A stretch of DNA of 64,000 nucleotides, taken from Marinomonas mediterranea MMB-1 (GTDB taxonomy: Bacteria; Pseudomonadota; Gammaproteobacteria; Pseudomonadales; Marinomonadaceae). The notes beneath the pieces are model-generated. The model was not told the origin of the DNA, did not search any database, and saw only the letters and a list, made by a program, of their open reading frames with translations. The stretch's first letter is position 1. Every line of letters starts with the position of its first letter. Made by a program: the position numbers and the translations under genes. The DNA is taken from the NCBI RefSeq assembly GCF_000192865.1, contig NC_015276.1, positions 868,001 to 932,000 of the forward strand. Reading direction: 5' to 3'. Shown piece by piece: positions 1-8,036 of the stretch.

Positions 1-969
1 TTGGAAGCAAGAGTCGGTTTCGATGAATCAAATGCCAACGCCCCTGCGATTTTCGTAATGGGCCATCGTGATACGGTTTTCCCTAAAGGCACATTAGAAA
101 CTCGATGCTTTAGTCGAGATGGGATGAAAGCCTTTGGCCCCGGTGTGGCCGATATGAAATCTGGCTTGGTGCTAAATTGCTTTGTCTTGAAAGGTTTGCA
201 GCACTTGTTAAAAACAAGTGACATTCAACAGTTACCGTTTCCTGTCATTGGGCTGTTCACAGGTGATGAGGAGATTGGCTCGCCAGAAGGTCGCTATGTT
301 ATTCGTGATCGAGTAGCGGGCGCGCGTGCCGTTTTTAATGCTGAACCCGGTCGCATCAGTGGGAATGTGGTGTCGGCGCGTAAAGGCGGTGCAAGCTTTG
401 AAATTCAGGTGACTGGCAAGGCGGCTCATTCGGGTGTAAATCATGCGGATGGTATCAGTGCAATTGGCGCCCTAGCGCAACTTGTGACATCGCTGCATGC
501 GCTAACCGACTACGACAAAGGCATTACCACGAATGTTGGTCTTATCAGTGGTGGGATGTCGTCGAATACTGTGGCTCCGACGGCAACGGCTCGTCTCGAT
601 CTTCGCTTCATTACGTTAGAACAAGGCGAAGAAGTCAAAGCCAAAATTAACGCCATTATTGAAACGCCAGTGATCGAAGGCGCCATCGCGACGATAAAAA
701 TCTTGTCAGAATTTCAGCCCTTTGAAGCGTCAATGAGTGACGTTGTGTTGGCGCATTATCAACGTCAGGCAAACTCAGTTGGTTTTTCTGTCGAGGGGGA
801 ATTTACAGGCGGTTGTTCTGATGCGGGTTTTACCTCGTCTATGGGCGTGCCCACCTTATGCGGAACAGGGCCGGTTGGCGCAAAAATGCACACTGACGAT
901 GAGTATTGTTTGTTGGATACCTTTGTACCAAGGACACAGGCGGTCGCGAAAAGTATTTTATTGCTTTGA
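1..969 (+). CDS. M20-family metallopeptidase (glutamate carboxypeptidase-like), 5' end outside window
   Basis: Zinc-dependent exopeptidase of the M20 family, closest in feel to carboxypeptidase G2-type enzymes. The visible 322 residues show the family's metal motifs in order: GHRDTVF (His and Asp ligand region), GPGVADMKSG (bridging Asp), TGDEEIGS (catalytic Glu pair), a later NAEPG segment, and a C-terminal GAKMHTDDE His ligand. The lid/dimerisation domain lies between, starting around SARKGGASFEIQVTGKAAHS. Full-length relatives have about 370-410 residues, so roughly 60-90 N-terminal residues lie before base 1; the TTG at base 1 should not be taken as the start. The gene ends at a TGA at 967-969 and is followed by a strong hairpin. 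The substrate cannot be told from the sequence. Confidence 0.85.
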   Translation: MEARVGFDESNANAPAIFVMGHRDTVFPKGTLETRCFSRDGMKAFGPGVADMKSGLVLNCFVLKGLQHLLKTSDIQQLPFPVIGLFTGDEEIGSPEGRYVIRDRVAGARAVFNAEPGRISGNVVSARKGGASFEIQVTGKAAHSGVNHADGISAIGALAQLVTSLHALTDYDKGITTNVGLISGGMSSNTVAPTATARLDLRFITLEQGEEVKAKINAIIETPVIEGAIATIKILSEFQPFEASMSDVVLAHYQRQANSVGFSVEGEFTGGCSDAGFTSSMGVPTLCGTGPVGAKMHTDDEYCLLDTFVPRTQAVAKSILLL

Positions 970-1057
970 TTACTCTCGTATTAAGGCCTATTAACCTGTC
1001 TTTATAGGAAGTATTTCATCAACAGAGTTTTTGGGAATAGGATTTAGGTAATCTTGC

Positions 1058-1095
1058 AACGCCAAGCCATCTATTTTATTGGATGGCTTGGCGTT
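1058..1095. terminator. Bidirectional rho-independent-type terminator
   Basis: A perfect 14-bp inverted repeat (AACGCCAAGCCATC at 1058-1071 and its complement at 1082-1095) has a 10-nt loop and lies exactly between the converging M20 peptidase and HmuY-like genes. T residues flank the 3' arm on the plus strand, but the tract is short. Confidence 0.75.
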
Positions 1096-1100
1096 TGACG

Positions 1101-2240
1101 TTACTCTACAGCATGATATCGAATGGATATATAGCGTCCGGTCGTGCCATCAGTGGTGTTGTAGTAGCTAGTTATTTGCATCAAGTACGTTGCGCCGTTC
1201 GCGACTTTTACTGCATATACACGATAATTTGGCCAAATTTTGTGTTGGCCTGTTAAGTTATACTCATACCATTGTGTTGCGTCATCGGTGTAGACGTTGC
1301 TCATTGCGTCGGTAACAAAAGAGCGACTATTAATGTCGCTGCCTGATGCAATCGCATTCACGCCGTCAGAATCGTAGGATGTTGAAGCGCCAGCAGAGCC
1401 ACTTCCACTTACTCCACTGTTAAGCAGTAAATTAAACTTATAGCTGTTGTAGTCTATGTCCGCTTTGATGTCCCAGCCGTCTGTTGAGCAATCTACTTCA
1501 GCTGTTGAATCAATGTCATAACATTTTATAAAGGCGCCTGAGTCGCTTGTAGAAGATGGCGTCCAAGTGGTTACAGCCGTTGAAAACCCACTGTCTGTCG
1601 CGCTTTGAATATAAAGGTTTAAGGAGATGCTGACACCACTTACCTGATGCGTCGTACTGTTATAATCGGTGTAGGAAATACTCGTAGCATTTAACTTTGC
1701 AAATGCATCTGCGGCGCTGTTTCGGATCACCCACCACGCATCGGAATTCGCGTCATAAGCGCGTGTCGTACTGTTGTAATTTGCCCATTTAGTCGTGCCA
1801 GAGTTAATGGCAGTCGTAAGTGTGTCAGTGGCAAAGGTATAACTGCTGTCCGTTAAATCATAGGCTGCCGTTAGGTGCTCTAACTCGGAAGAGGCTGTGG
1901 CGTTGGTGAACACGCTACTGTTAGCGCTGCCGTCGCTGTAGAAGTCAGATTGAGAGGCAACGATCGCATTGGTAACGGTATCTGTATTAGTCATGGTGGA
2001 TGTTGCGCTAAATGCAATGTGCCATGTGTCTGTCGACTGAACGGTGCTTTTGGATGCTAAATTGACATAGGCCCAGCCATTCGTTGCATCAATATTTTCT
2101 ATCGTCGTCACTGCGTCGTCCTGACTGGATGAGGCTTCGTCAGAGGTTGTCGTACTATTGTTATCAGAGTCGCTGCTTGAGTCGCAGGCTGCTAAACATG
2201 CCAAAAAGGGCAGAAGCAGAAGAAATTTAAATAGAGTCAT
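1101..2240 (-). CDS. HmuY-family haem-binding lipoprotein
   Basis: Probable surface lipoprotein that binds haem and hands it to the adjacent TonB receptor. I start it at the ATG at 2240, not at an upstream in-frame ATG, because GAGG sits just before it and it gives a proper lipoprotein signal: MTLFKF, a hydrophobic stretch, then the lipobox LAAC. After a Ser/Asp-rich linker the mature part carries the HmuY pattern of WAYVNLASK followed by TWHIAFS, with a Trp-rich beta-strand body and a C-terminal TTGRYISIRY strand. At about 379 residues it is longer than the Porphyromonas protein; the linker and Thr/Ser-rich inserts account for part of this. It lies 20 bp downstream of the receptor gene, so the two are co-transcribed. 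Haem binding is inferred from family and context. Confidence 0.8.
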   Translation of the reverse strand: MTLFKFLLLLPFLACLAACDSSSDSDNNSTTTSDEASSSQDDAVTTIENIDATNGWAYVNLASKSTVQSTDTWHIAFSATSTMTNTDTVTNAIVASQSDFYSDGSANSSVFTNATASSELEHLTAAYDLTDSSYTFATDTLTTAINSGTTKWANYNSTTRAYDANSDAWWVIRNSAADAFAKLNATSISYTDYNSTTHQVSGVSISLNLYIQSATDSGFSTAVTTWTPSSTSDSGAFIKCYDIDSTAEVDCSTDGWDIKADIDYNSYKFNLLLNSGVSGSGSAGASTSYDSDGVNAIASGSDINSRSFVTDAMSNVYTDDATQWYEYNLTGQHKIWPNYRVYAVKVANGATYLMQITSYYNTTDGTTGRYISIRYHAVE

Positions 2241-2260
2241 TCTAGGTACCTCACGGTTTT

Positions 2261-4192
2261 TTAATAGGGGGTGTATGAAAGCGTTAACATCCACTGTCTA
2301 CCGATCATCGGACGCAAGTCATAATCAATACCTGACTCGTTTTTTACGTCACTTAAGTTCTTTCCTGAGAAGCTTACTGACCATTGGTCGTTGAAGTGCA
2401 TTGAAAGATTGGCATTGAGAAGAAGGTATCCTTGGGATTTCTCATTCTTCTTTGCATCATAAAATTGCTCGCCGGTATATCGAGCCGAAAGGCTGACATT
2501 ACTGCTTTTGATGTGCGGCAAGCTAACGGGGCGCTTTAGCTTTAGACTGGCAATATGTGTTGGGCGGTGATCAAGTTGTAATCCGGTGTCCTGATCTTTT
2601 GTTTTCGTCCATTGATAGTTCGCGCTCAGCTGAACCTTGTTAATTTTATGGCTTATGCCAATCGACGCTCCGTAAATCAATGCAGAATTTATATTGCTGT
2701 AGAGATAGGTATCGAGGCCGTTCTCGATACTTTCGTCAAGACTGGTATCAATAAGATTCGTGATGTCTTTATAGAAAGTTTGAACCGTTAAATCTTTATA
2801 GCTCAACTCAACGTTAAGGGATTTTGCGACCTCTGGTTCTAAATCTGGGTTACCAATTACTTCATAGCCGCTGCTGCTGTGATCAAAGCGGTAGTAACGT
2901 TCTTTTATATTTGGAACTCGGTAACCGAGACCTGCGCTGCTTCTAATGAATAAATCAGGTGAAACATCCCAACGAACTGCTATGTTTGGCACGGTTTGTT
3001 GGCCAAAACCACTGTCCCATTGTGTTCTTATGCCACTGACTAACTCCAATTCGTCCGTGACATACCAATCGTCTTGTATGAAAAACTCCGTCCCCTTGAT
3101 GGTATCGTTTACTTCGGTTTTTGCAGTGGTGGCAGACAGCTGTGTTTCCGTTAAGGTCTGTTCGATGTCTATTTGGCTAAAGGAGACACCTGACGTGATA
3201 TCGTGATTCTCCGTTGAAAATGTTTTATTTGCTTGGAGCAAGACGTTGTCAGAATTGGTTTGACGACGTTCATCTAAATAATTACTGGTTTTTAGGTTGT
3301 CCGTATCGCTGGTTAGTTTGGCTGCATTGCTCTTTAACGATAGATCCCAACTGTGGCCTTTGTAGCGATACCCCAACTCTTGTGAACGGTAGTTACGCTG
3401 TTGCGTTTCTCGTAAAACGGAGCCTGGAGTTTGTTCGTCATATTCGCGGTCAGTGTCTTCACGAACTAAAGAAAACCAGAGATCCGAGTACGTTTTTTTC
3501 GTGTGTCGATAGGTCAGTTTTTCATTTACATCGGCAGCGATCAGTTGGGCGATGTCTTCAGAATTGTCAGTTGGCGGTGTATCGTACGGTTGACGATTTC
3601 GGAATTGCCACTGACTTGCCAAAGTCCAGTTATCAAGTTTTAAACCGTTGTCGACTTGAAAAACGGATTCAGACGGCGTGTATTTGTCGTCTTGATTTTG
3701 TTTTATCGTCGTTGTTAGTGACAGCCATTCCTCTTTTGGAGTGTTGGTAATGATGTTCACGACCCCACCCATTGCAGAGCTGCCGTAAAGTACGGACGCG
3801 TTCCCCGGAACGATTTCAATACGCTGAACATCGTTAATATTGATTCTGCTTAAGTTGGAACCGGATATACCAAAATTATGGATGGGCGCTCCGTCTTTCA
3901 GCACAAGAATATGGTTGCCTGTCATCCCTTGCATGACCAGTTCATCTCCGCCTTGCCCATGAATTTCTTTTAGCCTCAAGCCGGGGAGCGCTTCTATGGC
4001 TTCTGCTACAGACGTAGCGTTAGATGCCAAAATATCTTTTTTTGTAACGACGTTCACTGCGACGGGAGAATCTGCGACGGTTTTTTCTGTCTTTGTTCCC
4101 GTCACGACAAGCGTATCAAGCAGCACCGATTTGTCGTCTGCAAGCAAAATGTCTGAGTATAAAAGTAAGGCAATGCGGAGTATTTTTTTCAT
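2261..4192 (-). CDS. TonB-dependent outer-membrane haem receptor
   Basis: Outer-membrane gated-channel receptor, 643 residues. A signal peptide of about 18 residues is followed by a TonB-box-like DTLVVTGTK. The plug domain follows (about 40-150, with VAEAIEALPGL, GMTGNHILVLKDG and YGSSAMGGVVNIIT), then the beta-barrel, which ends in a terminal aromatic residue (LTLSYTPY). A YRVP segment followed by NPDLEPE (around residues 425-455) resembles the FRAP/NPNL region of haem receptors, with a His between them, so haem rather than siderophore is the likely ligand. It heads a two-gene unit with the HmuY-like lipoprotein and is divergent from hmuSTUV. No tonB/exbBD is in the locus. No clear Shine-Dalgarno sequence precedes the chosen ATG, but the plug and signal peptide leave no better start. 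Confidence 0.88.
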   Translation of the reverse strand: MKKILRIALLLYSDILLADDKSVLLDTLVVTGTKTEKTVADSPVAVNVVTKKDILASNATSVAEAIEALPGLRLKEIHGQGGDELVMQGMTGNHILVLKDGAPIHNFGISGSNLSRININDVQRIEIVPGNASVLYGSSAMGGVVNIITNTPKEEWLSLTTTIKQNQDDKYTPSESVFQVDNGLKLDNWTLASQWQFRNRQPYDTPPTDNSEDIAQLIAADVNEKLTYRHTKKTYSDLWFSLVREDTDREYDEQTPGSVLRETQQRNYRSQELGYRYKGHSWDLSLKSNAAKLTSDTDNLKTSNYLDERRQTNSDNVLLQANKTFSTENHDITSGVSFSQIDIEQTLTETQLSATTAKTEVNDTIKGTEFFIQDDWYVTDELELVSGIRTQWDSGFGQQTVPNIAVRWDVSPDLFIRSSAGLGYRVPNIKERYYRFDHSSSGYEVIGNPDLEPEVAKSLNVELSYKDLTVQTFYKDITNLIDTSLDESIENGLDTYLYSNINSALIYGASIGISHKINKVQLSANYQWTKTKDQDTGLQLDHRPTHIASLKLKRPVSLPHIKSSNVSLSARYTGEQFYDAKKNEKSQGYLLLNANLSMHFNDQWSVSFSGKNLSDVKNESGIDYDLRPMIGRQWMLTLSYTPY

Positions 4193-4209
4193 TCGAATAT
4201 AAAAACTAT

Positions 4210-4236
4210 TGTAAACAAAAGTAAGAATCGTTTACA
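4210..4236. promoter_or_regulatory. Inverted repeat in the divergent haem-locus promoter region, candidate operator
   Basis: TGTAAAC at 4210-4216 and GTTTACA at 4230-4236 form a perfect 7-bp inverted repeat with a 13-bp spacer. It sits in the 95-bp gap between the divergent receptor and hmuS genes, where a shared iron or haem regulator would be expected. The match to the 19-bp Fur consensus is weak (about 11 of 19 by eye), so the regulator is unknown. Confidence 0.4.
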
Positions 4237-4287
4237 TTTAACTATTAATTTTTTGAAAGATCAATAGAAACTAAAGTGGAGAAATCT

Positions 4288-5376
4288 ATGTTCGGTCTTG
4301 ATGGTGGCGATCAACTAACAAGCAATTCATATGATCAACTAAAAGAACGATGGGAAAATTTGCTTACGGATGAGCCTAAATTGAGAATAAGAGACGCTGC
4401 CGAAAAATTGGACGTTTCCGAGCTGGAGCTATTACAAACCATGCAGGGAAAGGGCGTTCTGTTATTGGATATCTCTCCCAAGCAACTCGCGTCCAAATTG
4501 AATGGATTAGGTAGCGTTATGAGCTTGGTTCGAAATGATGCCTGCGTTCATGAAGTGACAGGGTGCTATCGTTCGTATGAAGAATCGCCGTCACCTGTTG
4601 GGTTGTTTTTGGGTGAGCAAGACATACGCGCTTTTTTTAATAAATGGAAATTTATTTACTCAGTGACCGATAACGACAGAAGAAGTTTACAAGTCTTTGA
4701 TGAGTTTGGTGTCGCTATTATTAAAGTGTATGCGGTTGAAAAAACGAACCTTATCGATTGGCATCGTCTTGTTGAAGAATACACTGGATCCGATCAAAGT
4801 CTCTTAGCTGATTTAACACCGCTTAGTCAGCGTGAGTTACCTGTAATTAATCCTGATCCAGACTCGAAAAAGCTCAAAGAAAGTTGGGATAATTTAAAAG
4901 ACGTTCATCAGTTCAATGGTATTTTGCGTGCTTTGAAAATCCCGCGAAATCAAGCCTTTAGCTTAGTCGATGATGAATATGCAACTCAGCTCGATAATGA
5001 GTGTATTGAATATGTTTTATCTCAGGCGAGTCAGGCAAATATTCCGACGATCGAATTTGTCCAAAACGCGGGCGTTGTTCAAATTCATACCGCAATCAAT
5101 ACTAAGTTAGTTCGGATGGGGAAGTGGTATAACGTCTTGGATCCGAATTTCAATCTTCATCTCAATACTGATTTGATCGCGCAAACGTGGGCTGTTAAGC
5201 GTCCTGGAGATACTGGAATAGTGTCTTCAATAGAAGCCTTTGATCAATCAGGTCAGCTTATTATTCAAATCTTTGGAAAGCGTGTGGAAGGGCAGGCAGA
5301 AAGAGAGGACTGGAGCCTTCTAGTAAATGAATGCATGGCACGCCGAAAGTTCTCTGAAACGGTGGAGCGAGTGTAA
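4288..5376 (+). CDS. hmuS: Haemin-degrading / haem-trafficking factor HmuS (HemS family)
   Basis: Cytoplasmic haem-binding protein that accepts haem from the ABC importer and releases or degrades it. The ATG at 4288 is chosen because GGAG lies 6 nt upstream; an in-frame GTG at 4276 has no such support. The 362-residue product shows the duplicated HemS fold: an N-terminal half with SLVRNDACVHEVTGCY and a C-terminal half with AGVVQIHTA and MGKWYNVLDPNFNLHL, the most conserved part of the family. Length is close to the usual 340-360. It is the first gene of hmuSTUV, with a 1-bp overlap (TAATG) into hmuT, so it is translationally coupled. Confidence 0.9.
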   Translation: MFGLDGGDQLTSNSYDQLKERWENLLTDEPKLRIRDAAEKLDVSELELLQTMQGKGVLLLDISPKQLASKLNGLGSVMSLVRNDACVHEVTGCYRSYEESPSPVGLFLGEQDIRAFFNKWKFIYSVTDNDRRSLQVFDEFGVAIIKVYAVEKTNLIDWHRLVEEYTGSDQSLLADLTPLSQRELPVINPDPDSKKLKESWDNLKDVHQFNGILRALKIPRNQAFSLVDDEYATQLDNECIEYVLSQASQANIPTIEFVQNAGVVQIHTAINTKLVRMGKWYNVLDPNFNLHLNTDLIAQTWAVKRPGDTGIVSSIEAFDQSGQLIIQIFGKRVEGQAEREDWSLLVNECMARRKFSETVERV

Positions 5377-6221
5377 TGAAGGCGCTACGTTTTATTGTTG
5401 CGATCTGTTTAGGGTCTTTATGCGTACCGCAAGTGATCGCTCAAGGTTCCTCAGTGGACGGCCAGCGAATTATTACCGTCGATGGCGGCGTGACCGAAAT
5501 TGCCGTTGAGCTGGGGGCGACAGATCGAATTGTCGGAGTGGATTCTACGAGTCTTTTTATTCCAGACGTGCGTTCTCTTCCGGTTGTTGGATACATGCGA
5601 GCCTTATCATCTGAAGGGTTGCTCTCGTTAAATCCAGACATACTTATTACAACTTCTGACGCTGGGCCGCCGTCCGTTTTATCACAGGTTGAACGAGCGA
5701 AAGTGCGTGTTGAAAACGTCGATAATGCTTATACCTTTGCTGGCATACAGAGCAAAATCGCTCAAATCGGTCATATTCTGAATTTGACAGATGAGGCCGT
5801 GTTGCTAGAACAGAAAGTGGCTGGAGAGTTTTCCAAGATTAATGAAAATATTATGGCCTATCCAGAGCATTACAAAGTGATGTTTGTAATGGACAGTGGT
5901 GAGCGCGGTTTTATGGTCTCAGGAAAAGGCACGAGAGCAGCGGGCATTTTAGACATTGCAGGCTTGGATAATGCTTTCGCAGACGTTAGCGGTTACAAAG
6001 CGCTTACTCCTGAATCAGCCCTTCTAGCGAACCCGGATGTCATTCTTGTTTTTCACAGCAAGCTCTCAATAGATAAGATTAAAGCGAACCCTGCAATTCG
6101 CCTAACCGATGCGGTTAAGCATGATCGTGTTTTCAATGTTGATTCGCTTAATCTACTTAATTTTGGCTCAAATACAGGGCAATCTGTATTGGCTTTGCAA
6201 GAATGGCTATTGAATAAATGA
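5376..6221 (+). CDS. hmuT: Periplasmic haem-binding protein HmuT
   Basis: Cluster-A-type ABC substrate-binding protein that carries haem across the periplasm to HmuUV. A signal peptide of about 22 residues (hydrophobic, ending VIAQG) is followed by the fold of this class: RIITVDGGVTEIAVELGA, then VGVDSTSLF, VVGYMRALSSEGLLSLNPD, a long linking helix around residues 115-155, and a C-terminal lobe with GLDNAFADVSGYKALTPE and PDVILVF. Length of 281 residues is typical. It overlaps hmuS by 1 bp and hmuU by 4 bp (ATGA). Confidence 0.9.
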   Translation: MKALRFIVAICLGSLCVPQVIAQGSSVDGQRIITVDGGVTEIAVELGATDRIVGVDSTSLFIPDVRSLPVVGYMRALSSEGLLSLNPDILITTSDAGPPSVLSQVERAKVRVENVDNAYTFAGIQSKIAQIGHILNLTDEAVLLEQKVAGEFSKINENIMAYPEHYKVMFVMDSGERGFMVSGKGTRAAGILDIAGLDNAFADVSGYKALTPESALLANPDVILVFHSKLSIDKIKANPAIRLTDAVKHDRVFNVDSLNLLNFGSNTGQSVLALQEWLLNK

Positions 6222-7255
6222 CGACCAATCGCCCGTATTTCTGGTTGATGATCCTGATATTTGCGCTGGCCATAGCCATGACTCTATCGATGATGATTGG
6301 ACCTGTTCCTATTTCCCTTGCTCAATTTGGTCTTTGGCTATCTCAAGATGAAAGGCTGCCTACCCATATTGAATTGGTATTAGGGGAGATTCGCTTAACT
6401 CGAACATTGCTTGCCGCTCTAGTCGGAGCGTCACTTTCGATGTCTGGCGCAGCCATTCAAGGTGTCTTTCGCAACCCATTAGCTGACCCTGGCTTAATTG
6501 GCGTTTCAAGCGGCGCTGCATTTTTCGCTGTTGCCATTATTGTTATGGGAGACACTGTTTTAGCTTATATGTTTGAGCCTCTGCGTTTGTTTGCACTGCC
6601 ACTTGCAGCATTTCTGGGTGGCGTCAGCGTTACGTGGATTATTTATATGATTGGTTCTTTTAGCTCTGGAAATAGAACCTCGACGATGATTTTAGCTGGA
6701 ATTGCAATACAGTCGCTATGCCTTGCGGGTATTGGACTATTTACCTACTTGGCAGATGATGCTGAGCTTAGAACACTGACATTTTGGACGCTCGGAAGTT
6801 TTTCTGGAACGCAGTGGTCCTCGATTCATATGGCGCTACCATGGATCTTGGTCGGCATTGTGGCTCTTCCGCTGTTAGGAAAGTGGCTAAATGTTCTTTT
6901 GCTTGGCGAAAATGTTGCGGGTCACCTTGGTGTTCCTATATCACTGATACGAAAGCTTATTTTTGTGCTCGCTGCCATGTGCGTTGGAGCAAGCGTCGCC
7001 GTGTCAGGTGTGATTGGCTTTTTCGGTCTCGTTGTTCCTCACCTTGTTAGGCTAAGTTTTGGCCCTGATCATCGCTGGTTATTGCCGTACAGCGGCTTGT
7101 TTGGCGCCGCCCTTATGCTTATCGCTGATTTGATTGCTCGAACGGTCGCTGCACCAGCGGAACTTCCTGTCGGAATAATCACCGCATTAATGGGAGGACC
7201 ATTCTTCTTATGGCTAATTATCCGTTTTAATCGAGGAAAACTGAGTTTTGATTGA
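6218..7255 (+). CDS. hmuU: Haem ABC transporter permease HmuU
   Basis: Inner-membrane permease of the FecCD/BtuC family, 345 residues with about ten hydrophobic segments. Diagnostic stretches are the early RLTRTLLAALVGASLSMSGA, then QGVFRNPLADPGLIGVSSGA, and the C-terminal coupling region GVIGFFGLVVPHLVRL followed by GPDHRWLLP. It forms a dimer with two HmuV subunits. Overlaps at both ends (4 bp with hmuT, 8 bp with hmuV) show tight coupling within the operon. Confidence 0.92.
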   Translation: MTTNRPYFWLMILIFALAIAMTLSMMIGPVPISLAQFGLWLSQDERLPTHIELVLGEIRLTRTLLAALVGASLSMSGAAIQGVFRNPLADPGLIGVSSGAAFFAVAIIVMGDTVLAYMFEPLRLFALPLAAFLGGVSVTWIIYMIGSFSSGNRTSTMILAGIAIQSLCLAGIGLFTYLADDAELRTLTFWTLGSFSGTQWSSIHMALPWILVGIVALPLLGKWLNVLLLGENVAGHLGVPISLIRKLIFVLAAMCVGASVAVSGVIGFFGLVVPHLVRLSFGPDHRWLLPYSGLFGAALMLIADLIARTVAAPAELPVGIITALMGGPFFLWLIIRFNRGKLSFD

Positions 7256-8036
7256 AGCAAGTAGCGTGTCGTTAGCGCTTAATAATAAAAAAATTTTAGA
7301 CGATATTTCGGTGTCTATCGCGCCTAATGAATTTGTTGCAGTGATGGGTGCGAATGGCGCAGGGAAATCTTCGCTCTTGTCGTTACTCAGTGCGGATCAG
7401 ACGGCAAATGATGGAAGCATTAGGTTAAATGGCGTAGAAATATCAGATTATAAAAAGCGGCAATTAGCGATGCTAAGGGCGGTAATGCCACAGCACAGTA
7501 CATTAAGCTTTCCATTTAAAGCGTGGGAAGTGGTTGCCATGGGCAGAACGCCGTTCCCTCAATTTACGAGGGAAAAAGAGCGGTCGATCGCACTAGAAAT
7601 GCTCTCGCTCGTAGACGCTGCATTGCTCAGTGAACGGGAGTTCCCCTCCATGTCAGGAGGCGAAAAACAGCGAGTTCAGCTGGCTCGTGTATTAAATCAG
7701 ATATTGTCCAGCGAGGAGAGTGAGCGATACCTGTTTTTAGATGAATGCACATCGAGTTTAGACCCTGCACATCAACATACGGTTTTTAAACTTTTAGCCA
7801 AGCTTAAGTCTGAGAAATTAGGGATCATCGCCATTGTTCATGACATTAACTTAGCCGCTCAATATTGTGATCGAGTCGTTTTGTTAAAGGAAGGCAAATT
7901 GTTTATGGATCGTTCAACAGCGGAGGTATTAACGCCTAATATAGTAAAAGAAGCCTATGGATTGAACGCTGTCTCCATAGGGCATCCTGAAGGTCAGTGG
8001 AACGTTATCGCTGCTGCAGTCAATGCAGTGGATTAG
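7248..8036 (+). CDS. hmuV: Haem ABC transporter ATP-binding protein HmuV
   Basis: ATPase powering haem import. The 262 residues contain Walker A GANGAGKSS, a Q-loop MPQHST, the signature SGGEKQRVQLAR, Walker B YLFLDECTSSLD and the switch His in IVHDIN. The reading frame begins with a TTG at 7248 inside the end of hmuU; an alternative non-ATG start nearby is possible, but MIEASSVSLAL matches the usual N-terminus of the family. It is the last gene of the operon and its stop overlaps the converging GGDEF/EAL gene by 4 bp, so no terminator is visible between them. Confidence 0.92.
   Translation: MIEASSVSLALNNKKILDDISVSIAPNEFVAVMGANGAGKSSLLSLLSADQTANDGSIRLNGVEISDYKKRQLAMLRAVMPQHSTLSFPFKAWEVVAMGRTPFPQFTREKERSIALEMLSLVDAALLSEREFPSMSGGEKQRVQLARVLNQILSSEESERYLFLDECTSSLDPAHQHTVFKLLAKLKSEKLGIIAIVHDINLAAQYCDRVVLLKEGKLFMDRSTAEVLTPNIVKEAYGLNAVSIGHPEGQWNVIAAAVNAVD

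Noticed and set aside
3214..3750. A 178-codon plus-strand frame inside the TonB receptor gene
   Set aside because: It is the antisense shadow of a clear receptor coding sequence and has no family resemblance.
4210..4236. A confident Fur box for the haem locus
   Set aside because: Match to the 19-bp Fur consensus is only about 11 positions; kept as an unassigned inverted repeat.
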